Shown here piece after piece: positions 50,657 through 61,111 of a stretch of 64,000 nt of DNA; positions within the stretch are counted from its first letter, which is position 1; every line of letters starts with the position of its first letter. Location: contig VWZF01000300.1 of the NCBI GenBank assembly GCA_013396755.1, forward strand, positions 42,592 to 106,591, written 5' to 3'. Source of the stretch: Sclerurus mexicanus (lineage: Eukaryota > Chordata > Aves > Passeriformes > Furnariidae). Made by a program: the position numbers and the translations under genes. The notes under the pieces were generated by a model. It was given only the letters and a program-made list of their open reading frames with translations, made no database searches and was not told the origin of the DNA.

Positions 50657-53607
50657 AAAATGTTATCATAACATCCCACAGATTGCATGGGTCCCTGTCA
50701 CAGCTGTATTTCCTGTAGGTGGTTTTTGCCTTCATAAAGGCAAAGGTCTTCTGATGTGCAGCAGTTGTATCAAGATACAGTATATCGAAACCAGTTTCCA
50801 CATTTTGTTTTCTTTAATAAAGATGCTGGAGAAAATGACAAATATTAAACTTCATAAGCTGCAAGACCTGCCAAGGCAAATTAAAATGTAGGCTCATTCT
50901 TAGTGGAATACTTGAATACCTGTCTTATTCCATCATGTATGTACACATCTAATATGTTTCTTTATTTCCTATGCTTATTCACCTTGTTAATACTCCAGTG
51001 CAATCAACACTGATCTCTCCTTGACTTGGACTGACTTGGACTAGAAATCTTGATTCAAATTTTGTGAAAAAGAAATCCTTTTTTTTCTAGCGGTTAAAAT
51101 CATAAAGAGGTGAATGGTATGCTTAAAGTAATTAATTTTGATACTTGAATATATTTAAGCTTTTAAAAATTATTTTTATTTTTATTTTTTTTATATTACT
51201 ATTAATTAAAAACTCCCAGAAAAGCAGCACTCCTTTCTTATGTAGTAAGATTTGAACAGATAAGGAAACTCAATACATTCCACATGAGGTTCCTGGGTAG
51301 TGAAGTGCTCAGAAACACAAGTTTGGATTCACTTTTCAGCATTATTAAGTCAATCAGTCAATACAGATTTCATTACCTTCATTTTTATTGTATTGCTTTT
51401 TGGAGCATTTTGTTTATGCTGAAGGCACTTTCCTAGGTAGTCTTAATTGAAAACTATTGATTCATTGCATTGGATGCTCTCCTTTTTGATTTTCTCCCTT
51501 TTACAACCATGGCCAGTTCCATACACATAAGAACCTGTTGTAGAGAGAGCTGAAGTCCTCCACAGTCTTAAAAAGACAAGTCTTAAATGCCTTTTGCTTT
51601 TTTATTTTCAACTATGACTAAGACCATGAAGGATGAAATTTGCCAATCCTTCCTAATTAAGTGCCTGAAAAATGCTTTGAGTATTGCTTACTTAATATTC
51701 AGCAGCTAATCAGTATGTTTACCATTTATTTTGATTACCATTTCATGATTTATTATTTTTAATAGAATTCTGCATTAATAAAAAAAAAACCTCAAGAAAG
51801 TAAGGGAATGGAGGGAGAATTTCTGTGAAGTGTATGTACATATCTTATCATGAAGCATCATTTGCTTCTGAGCCTTAGCAATGAAGTCTGCTGGAAATGT
51901 CTTCCAATTTTGATTAGGATTTAAGCCACAGGGTAGTGAGGGTTGGGCAAACAGAAGCAAGAGCCATGAAGAAAATGAGATGGAATCTTTGCTATTTTAT
52001 CAGGTGGCTAGTTATTTTGTTTTGTTTTTCCGCTTGGTGTCTACTCACATAAAGATGTAAATCAGGATATTTGGTGAATGTGGATTGTTTGTTTGGGCTT
52101 TGGCTTTTGGGAAGATGACTATATTGTAAAGAAGAAAAAAGTATGAGTGCAAAATAAAAGGCCTAAATTAAATGGTGAAAAGAATGGGAGGGTGGGGCAG
52201 TGGGGAGGAGGGGAAATGAGAGGTTTGTTAAGAGTGTAAGTAGTGAGAACCATGCTTAAGAAGGAGAGGAAAAAATGATAATAATAACATTTTGAAGATA
52301 GAGAATTGAGAGATGAAGTGGTTCTGGTAGATTTTCATCAGATGAGCTGCACTGTCCTCATTCAAGCCATTTTCCATTCCGAGAAACTCCCCATGTCCCC
52401 ACTGATGGTTGACAAATGGTGCGCTTTTTATGTTAGTTCACCACGATGGGAAAGGGCAGTGTTGCTCAGCCTGCTGACTAGGGGCATTTTAAAACAAGAG
52501 AAAGTTGTATTATGAAGCTGCAAGAATTTTTCTGCTCATCCAGGGCATGTGCCAGGGCTGGCCAAGCTTCCTGGATTACTGGCATCCTTGATGCTGTCAT
52601 TAGAGCTTTAGAACTCCCCGGGGTGGGTTCCAAGAATATAAGCCTATCAAGTTTTAGACAAATTCCAGACAAATTCTAAGGCAAAATGTAATGTTCACAG
52701 AAAAAAACATATCAAAATGTATGCCTCCTGACATATATAAAACTGTGGAGATGAAAAAGGAAAACAAGATACAGTGGAGCAGAGCTTGTTTGTCCCTCCA
52801 GACTTTTATTGCTTTGTTCTGTGTATTAATTCATTGCAGCAGCAATGAATAACCATTTATTTAACCATAATAATATGTACTCATGTATCTGTAATTAAGT
52901 GAACAGGTGGAAAATGTATTATAAACTAGAAACTTAACAAACAGCAGAGTCTGTTGAGCAAAGCACATCCATGTGTTTTTAACACATTAAAGAAGACAGA
53001 GACATTGGGTTTTAAAGCATCCAAAAAAATTTCAGCCAGCATGTTGCTTCTCATGGTGATCAAAAGAACATGTCCACTGTATTCCTTCAAAACGTTAAGA
53101 CTTAAAGTCTTAATAAAAAGTTTGTTTGTAGATCAGTATTAATATCGTATAGTATCTTGGCTATACATCACTATTGCAAATGGGTGCTTTAGGTCGCTCA
53201 AAGAATGCATTCAGAGTGCTTTGTTGTTATTTTCATACATGTATGACTGTTAAAGGAGTACTTGGAGGATTACCAGTAGAAAACCATTTTTCAATATCCA
53301 TAGTTAAGAATTGGGTTTCATCTCTTCAGCTTAAGCAACTTTTTTGTTGATGTGCAGCCTGTCCAGTGTCACTTTTCTCTCATATATTTCAACCTGATTT
53401 TTGATGGTGCTGATCTGTACTAAGCTATGAGAAGAAAAAAAAAAAAAAAGAAAAAGAAAAATATGTAGAGAAGAATGGGCTCACAAATGTGAACGTATTA
53501 ACTTAAAAAAGGTTTCTGTTTTACGTAAAATGCAATCTGTGATGATATACCACTGACAGATGTCCTAGGAAATCAGGTGTTAATCTTCAACTAAACAGAT
53601 TTAATTA
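50657..53607. other. Presumed intron, nothing recognised
   Basis: AT-rich, with T-rich and A-rich tracts at about 51165-51195 and 53428-53460. No exon or transposon can be supported. Confidence 0.4.
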
Positions 53608-53751
53608 GAATAGTGGAAGGATATGAATATGAGTGTTGTAAAATAGAGTGCTTGTATGTTAATACATAATAGGAAAAGCAGGCAATTGAACTTTGGAGAC
53701 ATTATGAACTGCAAAAAGGTTATAGCCTAATTGTTGACAGTTTGTCCATTT
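53608..53751. repeat. Direct duplication, copy 1 of 2 (144 bp)
   Basis: Identical by eye to 53840-53983 at an offset of 232. It runs right up to the N at 53752, which marks it as the end of a contig. Confidence 0.93.
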
Positions 53752-53839
53752 NAGGTTCTGAGGTATCTTTACACCTTTTTTGCTGTTTTAAATGTTTTCA
53801 GACTTTTACCCTACCACAAAAAAAAACCAAAAAACCCAN
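53752..53839. other. Two single-N gaps around an 86-bp island
   Basis: Ns at 53752 and 53839 enclose 86 bp that end in an A/C-rich tract (AAAAAAAAACCAAAAAACCCA). Since the sequences on either side are the same 144 bp, the island was probably placed here by scaffolding and may not belong. Confidence 0.85.
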
Positions 53840-53983
53840 GAATAGTGGAAGGATATGAATATGAGTGTTGTAAAATAGAGTGCTTGTATGTTAATACATA
53901 ATAGGAAAAGCAGGCAATTGAACTTTGGAGACATTATGAACTGCAAAAAGGTTATAGCCTAATTGTTGACAGTTTGTCCATTT
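53840..53983. repeat. Direct duplication, copy 2 of 2 (144 bp)
   Basis: Second copy of 53608-53751, beginning directly after the N at 53839 and continuing into unique sequence at 53984. Confidence 0.93.
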
Positions 53984-56760
53984 GAATGATTTTTATGATG
54001 GATTTTTAAACTCTGTTGCAAGAACATCAATCATTATCTGGTCTGAACCCAGTATAAACTGAAGAAGGATCTAGAAATAAATGCCCTGATAATAATTTTA
54101 AGCTATGCTCTTCCACATGCATGCCCACTGTTTGAAAGACGAATAGGTTCCTCTATACAGGTAGGAAGCGTATCTTATCAGAGCAGCAACTGGACACATT
54201 ATTGGGCTGGGCAAGTCCTGATTCTGTGGCCAAACTGGAAAGAAAAAACCAAAACCAAAACACCTGNTCCCACCTATTCTCCTTGGAAAATACTAAATAA
54301 TGTATGGCTTTAGAAAATATGATATATGCAGTGAACTGAGAATGACTCTAAAGATCATGTTCTTGTTAGTTATGGTGATGTGAAGTAACTATGTTAGGAA
54401 TGCAGTCCAATCCTATTTGTACCATATCACTTCATACAGTTTGCACTTATTTTCTTTTGTCATCAGGTTCAGTTGAATTTCAGTTGGTGAGTTTTTTTGC
54501 TTTCCTTTCTTTCTGCTAGTTCCCTTACTTGGAAAGCTTGGGCTTTCCATGATGCCAAGGAATAGAGATAAATACACTCAAAATAGTTCAGACCAGATGA
54601 TAGTTGGTATATACAACAGGCAGGCAACCTGACTGCTTCTGGGATTTGAAGTCATGTCTCTGTGTGATGCTGCATTGCATTTTGTGATTTAGACACCCAG
54701 ACTACCTAGGAGGTTCCCTAAATTAGTAACACATGATGCTGTACACATGCTCTCCATCTGTATTTGTGTGTGGTACATTAATGATCCTTTCTTCCTTCCC
54801 TTTCCTGTATCCTGAAGTTTAATAGGATATGATGAGAAAGGTAGATTGATCGAGTTACAGTTACCCTTCTGCCATTAATGCACTCAGTAAAGGTCTTCTC
54901 AGAACTGACTGCAGTTGTAGTAGGCTTCATCCAAAAATGTCATGGAAAATGTCAGTTCTTAAAAAAATAAAACAAACCTTTGGAGTTGAGGTGGCAAAAG
55001 GCAAAATAATGCTTAGTATCTGCATTTATCTCAGGAACACTATCTCAGGTTTAAAGTTTTGTAATAAGATGGGGAGTGTCTGTTTTCATAAACAATTTTT
55101 TATCTATATTAATTAAATAGTTATTGTAAAAAAGATCATATATTAACCAAAATATTTTTAAGTGTTCACAAGTACTTAAAAAACTTTGGAGACAAATTCT
55201 TGTTGCAGAAATTATGATATTCTTCAATTTTGCTTTTCTGTTCTCAACTATCTGTCTCATTTAAAAGGTTTAAAGTGTAGAGGAAACAGAGTAATGCATT
55301 TAAAAAGTAAACAAATACTCAGTGTTGACAGGAAGACCTTTTTCTATAAACTTTGATTGTAGTTCCACCTTAAATCCATACACAGCAGCTGGAAATAGGT
55401 CAACACTGAGCATCTTGTTGTTTGATGAAAGAATTCAAACCTGTTTCCAAGGTAACCAATCCTGTCCTCTATATATCTCTGCCGTGCTTCTACCTGTTTT
55501 GCGAAGCTGAATGGTTTTTTCATTTCCTGAGCTATAGATTGAACTTGAACACACACATGTACACACACACCACATGCTGCTTTGTTTCCATTGTGATGAG
55601 GGAGACAACAAAGGTAAATAGGAGTTGGTTAATATTTAAATTGTTAATGCAGGTGTTGCAGTAGCACATTTGTAGAGCTATTGGAAGAGGTGCCAAGCAG
55701 CCCTTAAACAAATATCTTTTACAGGATCAGCAGATTAATTTTGGATGAATTCCTAGGTACCTGGCCGTCAGGTCATTATAGTCTTCTTTGTTCTCTGTTC
55801 TCTGCACAGACTAGGAAGAATACTCTATTTTACAGAGAGTAATGAGGATGTGTCAGTAGAGACAAGTGATATTCAGTAATACCATTTAATGTATAAACTG
55901 CCATCTCTCTGTTGCATTAGGTAGATGTTTCACACATCTGATAATAGTAGGTAAAGGTAGAATACTTTAAAGAGATTTCTTTGCACATTCCACACACTTC
56001 TGCATGCATTAAAATATTTTCTGCAGAAGTTCAGTATGATAATTCTTTCTTTCTTAAAATTATTTTTCCTTTTGAGACAGTAGATCTCTGAGAGGGTTGG
56101 GACACAAAATATATGGCAGGATAGCATAGAAGAGTACAGGGTAAAAAAGATACAGCAGACACTGAAGACACTTTCAAAAATACCTTCTTTTATCTAGAAG
56201 AAAATGTGAACATGATACCTGATAAAGGACATTCTGAATGTTTCCACTATTTTATAGAAAACATATTTAATTGCAATTTTTTTCTGTTTATTTAAATATT
56301 AACATACAGGCAATTTAGAGTTTCCTCTAAATGGGGCAGCGTAAAGTAAAACAAAGTAATTGCTACAAGATGAAAACTGCTTCTGCTCCGATGCAGTAGG
56401 AGTTGTATCAAATCTACAGCTAACTTTTAATAGAGGACTTAATAATGATACAAAACATTGTCATTCTACTAACTTATTAATCATATAATTCACTAGTATT
56501 AACCAAAGAATGTCTTTTTGTGTTAAGTCATTGCTAATACACTTCATCAAGTCTGATACACACTTGTAGTTTAGCTTTTGGAAATTCAATTTTTTTATCT
56601 GAAAAGTGACAAGTTGTATCACCTAGATTAATAAAGTATCTCAAATGGAAGAAGTAGGTGATTCACTAAATTCAGTTCTGAAACTGTGTATCATTGAATA
56701 CAGTTTTGATCTATGCCTTATTTGTAACACCACAGATCATCTTAAACTTGAGTTTCAGAG
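53984..56760. other. Presumed intron with a one-base gap
   Basis: A single N lies at 54267, again beside an A/C-rich tract (AACCAAAACCAAAACACCTG). No gene, RNA or transposon is recognised. A CA-rich microsatellite-like stretch occurs near 55549-55571. Confidence 0.42.
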
Positions 56761-57213
56761 TGTCCTGGTTCTGACCAGGACAGGGTTAATTTTTTGCAGT
56801 AGTTGGGAGGTGGCATGGCCAGTACATTGAAGTTATTCTATACCACCTCAGTCTCTGCATCGCGGGGTTTGGGGGTGGATACTCTCTCTCTTCCAGGAAG
56901 AAACCATGCTGGAGAGAGCCAACTGGTATTGTCTATTCTCTGTTTTGTTTTTTTCTGTGTGACTTGTTTCTTTTCTTATACCCTCAGTCTGTTAGTATTG
57001 TTGTTCCTGTTACCATTCCTTTTCTCATCTCATTGCTGTTTCCAGTAAATCGTTCTTACCTCAAATCACGATCTTTGCCTTTTGTGTCTTCAATTCTCAA
57101 CTCTGTCCCACTGCAGCGAAGACAGGGAGGGGAAGGGACAGTGAGAGAGAGCAGCCTGTGGTTTTGGAGAGTCTCAGGGCAGACACTCAGAGTACCTTTC
57201 CTAAACCACAACA
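56761..57213 (+). mobile_element. Solo LTR of an endogenous retrovirus (ERVL-like, bird type)
   Basis: Starts TGTCCTGGTTCTGACCAGGA and ends CTAAACCACAACA, closely resembling the termini of a widespread bird LTR family (TGTCCTGGTTT... and ...AAACCACAACA). It has TG...CA ends, a 'gggaggtggcatggccag' block, a T-rich stretch and an AGTAAA polyadenylation-like site at 57044-57049 before CGTTCTTACCTC. No internal retroviral genes flank it, so it is a solo LTR left by recombination between the two LTRs of a former provirus. The first 22 bases form a 9-bp stem with a TCTG loop. I could not identify a clean target-site duplication (CAGAG on the left, GGGAG on the right). The family assignment is from memory. 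Confidence 0.68.
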
Positions 57214-60130
57214 GGGAGGAAGTTGTAATCATTTTTCTATTGACAGAATTAGGAGAAGAAAACCACTGCCATAAGTAAACATCAAGGCTTGAGAGTGCTT
57301 TGGGTAAGTCTAGTGAAGGTGACTTTCAGAAGCATTTACATGGCAGTTCTGCAGAGTTTTGGTGCAGGGTGCACAGTTCATGAAGAAACAGTGAAGTGGA
57401 ATCATGTTTCTTTTATGAAAATCATATTTCTCTGTCTCTTCTCTACAATGTCTTTTAACAATCAGCATAAAACACATCATAGGTAATTTCTGCCTATATC
57501 ATCAGGAATGCAAAATGCATTCATTTACCCAGGCATATTTATTTTTAAATTATTTATTTTAAAAATTTACTTAAAGCTGTTGAGATAGCCATATCTTCTC
57601 TATGTCTTGTTTAACAGCCTTTAACATTTTGGTCACAAGACCTATTCATTGTGCTATTTTAAAAACTGCTTATTATCTTGATCATACAGAAATAATAAAA
57701 CATGTACTTTATGTTCAGTAAATTCCTACATTAGGGAAGTTTTGTTGCTTACCAGTAAATATTTCTGTTGGTAATTTCTGTCACTGCTGGATTTGTTTTT
57801 TGTTTTGCTTGTTTTGATCTCTCTTTAAGTATCTAGTCCAAAGTTAATTTTTTCTCTCCTCATATCTAGCTCCTTCAAACTCTTAAAGGCCTGTTTACTT
57901 TCTATACATATTACATAATAATCAATGTTCATTTGTCTTTGATCCTTCAGATCAATGTAAATTTCAATGATTAAGCAATATAGTATGCCCTTTGGTTACA
58001 ATAGAATCTTCTATTCAATCAGATTTTAGTCCAAGCCTGCCACCAAGGCTCTGTTTACAATCAAATAAGAGAAATAAGAATCTGGGAGAGGAAATTCACT
58101 TTCAAGTTCATTATACAGTGGAATGAACTGCTGTCTGCCAGGTCCTGTGCCTTTACTTTGACTATAGGAGGAACCAAAGCATCTGAATTAATTGGATGCC
58201 TAGACTTTCAGAGACTGAAGTTGAAAGTGTTGAATTCTAGCCTTGCTATATTTTCTGTGGGACTTAGAGATGCCTACTGTTCCATGAAGAAGTCATGTAA
58301 AAAAGCTGTGAACATTCAGGATTAAAATGTCCCATCTGAGGTTAATAAATTTATTTTTCTTTCTATTTTGTTGGGGATTTTTTTAAAGTCCTAGACTACT
58401 ATTATTATGTTGCTTCTTCTACCAAGCTTTCTAAATTAAAATTACAATACTTTGTTATTGGTTCACAAGTTGCTAAATCTCTCATCTGTCTTGTTTCTGT
58501 TCTCTGTAACCTTCTTATTTGTCTCAAAATTACAGCATGAAAATGTAGCAAAAGTCCTGCAAATCCTGTTTATAATTAATAATCCTTGTTCTTTGTACCT
58601 CTTAACTTTGCCAGGCATCAGATTTATTTTGTCATCATGTAAGCTGCACTCAGTTTTTCGTCACTGCAGCCCCAGTCTTCTTTTCTTTAATTATCTCAAT
58701 GCTCATACTTATGCATTATCTCTCTTCCAGTAGGTAGCACGTTGCACTCATCTGTATTAAATTCCATCTCATTGATTTCAGATTGCTCCATCAAGTCTAA
58801 CAAAACCACTTAAAATTCTGACACCAGTCCCTGAAGCTCTTGTAGATACTCCTCTCTAGCTTGGTGTCTTCAGAATTGATCCGTGTTTTTCTTATTCTGT
58901 CATCCAAGTCCTTGATACAGCAGCAAATATACTCTCATTGACACCCCATGTTCAGAATAGGTTTTTAGCTTCAGTGAATCATTCATAGCTAACATGAGAA
59001 CAAATTTTAAGGTTATCTCTTCTGCATATTTCCTTTGCTGCTTTATAGAAAGTTCCTGTTACATGTTAACCTCACTAAAATCAAGAGGATTCTCATTCAT
59101 TTTTTTTTACTCTTACCTGCCAGGTAATTTAGACTATCAATGAAGGCAACAAAATTGGCCTGACAGTCTTTGTTACTGATGTAGCAATGTCAGTAGCATA
59201 TCTATGGTGTCTAAGTCTTATGAACTTATACTTAAGGAGCCACGTAGCTGCTCAGGTATTTTCAGGCATTAAGTGCACTTATTGATCTATAATTCCTCTG
59301 CTTCTGCTTTTAACCTTTTTTTTTAGTATATTCTAAGCTTTCCTATGTTTGAATTCTTGGGTCCCTACTCCACAAGTGCTCAAAGATAATTGTTAATAGT
59401 TTAGAGATTACTTCTAGAAGTTCCTTAATGACTTAGGAAGAGTCAGGCTCTGCTGACTTTAATATGTGTGTAAATTTCCTGAACATTCATTAACATCTTT
59501 GGTATTTTGACATGCATTTCTCTCCTATTATTAATCTTGCACTAAGCATGACAACTAGTCTTTATTATAAAGAACAAAAAAGGTATGAAGTACAAGCTAT
59601 TGAACACCTGGACTTCTTCAGGACATCAGTCCAGATGAATTCCATCTTATTTCTAATCTAATGATGCTATTAAGCTAATAATAGAATTTTTATTTGAATT
59701 TTCTTATTTGTATATCCCCCCAAAATTGTGGGAGATGTAACTCTTGCTCCCTGGAAGAATCATATTCCTACTGAACCATGTCTTAGGTAGGTACTTATAT
59801 CTTGGTTCCATGGAAAACACCTTTCTGCTTATCACCAATCACTTGAAGGCAAATGCAGTTAGTGTGGATATATTCTCCTACTTTTTTGGCTACTCTGGAA
59901 TACAAACTGGAGAGCTAAGCCCTTCCATTAAGCTACACCAGAATTCCCATGATGTGCTATGTAAATTAGGGACAGATTGATGTCTTCAGAGACACCAACT
60001 CTGCTGTATTTGATTTGTCAACTAACACCTGTTTGCCTCAGTGACTGAGAGTTTACTTCATCTGCTGTTTTGCACAAAAAAAAAAAAATGCAATTTTTAC
60101 TGTGAAAAGATCATAACCACTAAATCTTAT
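57214..60130. other. Presumed intron, nothing recognised
   Basis: AT- and T-rich intron-like sequence with an A13 run at about 60076-60088 just before the CR1 pair. No exon can be supported. Confidence 0.42.
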
Positions 60131-60500
60131 CATAGAATCATAGAATAGTTTGGGTTGGAAAGGACCTTAAAGGGCATCTAGTTCACACCCTGCCACCATG
60201 GACAGGAACTCCTTTCACTAGACCCAGCTGCTCAGAGTTCCATTTAACCTGTGCTTNCGCACTGCTCAGCTTGGGGTCATCAACAAATTTGCTGAGGGCG
60301 CTCTTGATCATTTTGTCTATGTCGTTAATGAAGACATTAAATAACACTGGTCCCAGTACAGACCAATAAGGGACACCACTTACCACTGATGTCCCTTGGG
60401 ACTCTGAGCCACTGACCGCTAACCACTGGATGCAACCATCCAACATATTTCTTATCCATCTAACAGTCTATTCCTCAAATCCATCCAATTTAGAGAGACT
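60131..60500 (-). mobile_element. CR1 LINE, antisense, with internal join at an N
   Basis: The left edge is CATAGAATCATAGAATAG plus 'tttgggttggaaaggacctt', a CR1 3' tail in reverse. After the N at 60257 the minus strand encodes the CR1 reverse-transcriptase core: GVPYWSVLGPVLFNVFINDI followed by KFVDDPKLSSA, where FVDD stands at the catalytic FADD position. The 3' UTR and the catalytic core are normally several hundred bases apart, so sequence is missing at the N, either deleted or lost in assembly. Confidence 0.85.
60257..60257. other. Assembly gap (single N) inside CR1
   Basis: The N joins CR1 3'-terminal sequence to CR1 catalytic-core sequence. The missing CR1 part between them suggests the true gap is larger than one base, unless the copy itself has a deletion. 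Confidence 0.8.
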
Positions 60501-60531
60501 TATTTTTTATATTAGCAGATATTCTTCACGT

Positions 60532-61111
60532 GGGGTTCTCCTAGATGAAAAGCTGGATGTGACCTAGCCATATGCACTTGCAGCCCAGAAATCCAAATGT
60601 GTCCTGGGCTGCATCAAAAGCAGTGTGGCCAGCAGGGCAAGGGAGGTGATTCTGCCCCTCTACTCTGCTCTAGTGAGATGAGCAGGAGGCTGGAGCACCT
60701 CCGTTATGAGGATAGGCTAAGAGCTGCAGTTTTTCATCCTGGAGATCCTGGAGAAGAGGATAGTCCAGCAAGACCTTTTAGCAGCCTTGCAGTACATAAA
60801 GGGGTCCTATAAAAAAGCAGAAGAGCAACATTTTACAAGGTCAGATAATGACAAGAGGAAATAATTCTAAAATAAAAGAGGGAGATTTAGATTAGATATT
60901 AGGAGAAAATTCTTTACTGTGAGCTTGGTGAGACCCTGGAACAGGTTGCCCAGAGATGTTGTGGATGTCCCGTCCCCAGCAGCATTCAAAGCCAGGCTGG
61001 GTGAGGCTTTGACCAACCTGATCTGTTGGAAGGTCTCCCTGTCCCTAGCAGGGGAGTTAGAACTAGAGGATCTTTAAGATTGCTTCCAACCCAAAACATT
61101 CTATGATTCTT
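60532..61111 (+). mobile_element. CR1 LINE, sense, complete 3' end
   Basis: The plus strand starts inside the CR1 reverse-transcriptase C-terminal region ('ctgggctgcatcaaaagcag', 'gtgattctgcccctctactc') and runs to the 3' end 'cattctatgattct' at 61110. A coding stretch of roughly 100 bp is missing near 60672-60685, where CTAGTGAGA is followed almost directly by GGCTGGAGCACCTC. It lies head-to-head with the antisense CR1 at 60131-60500, about 30 bp apart. Confidence 0.87.
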
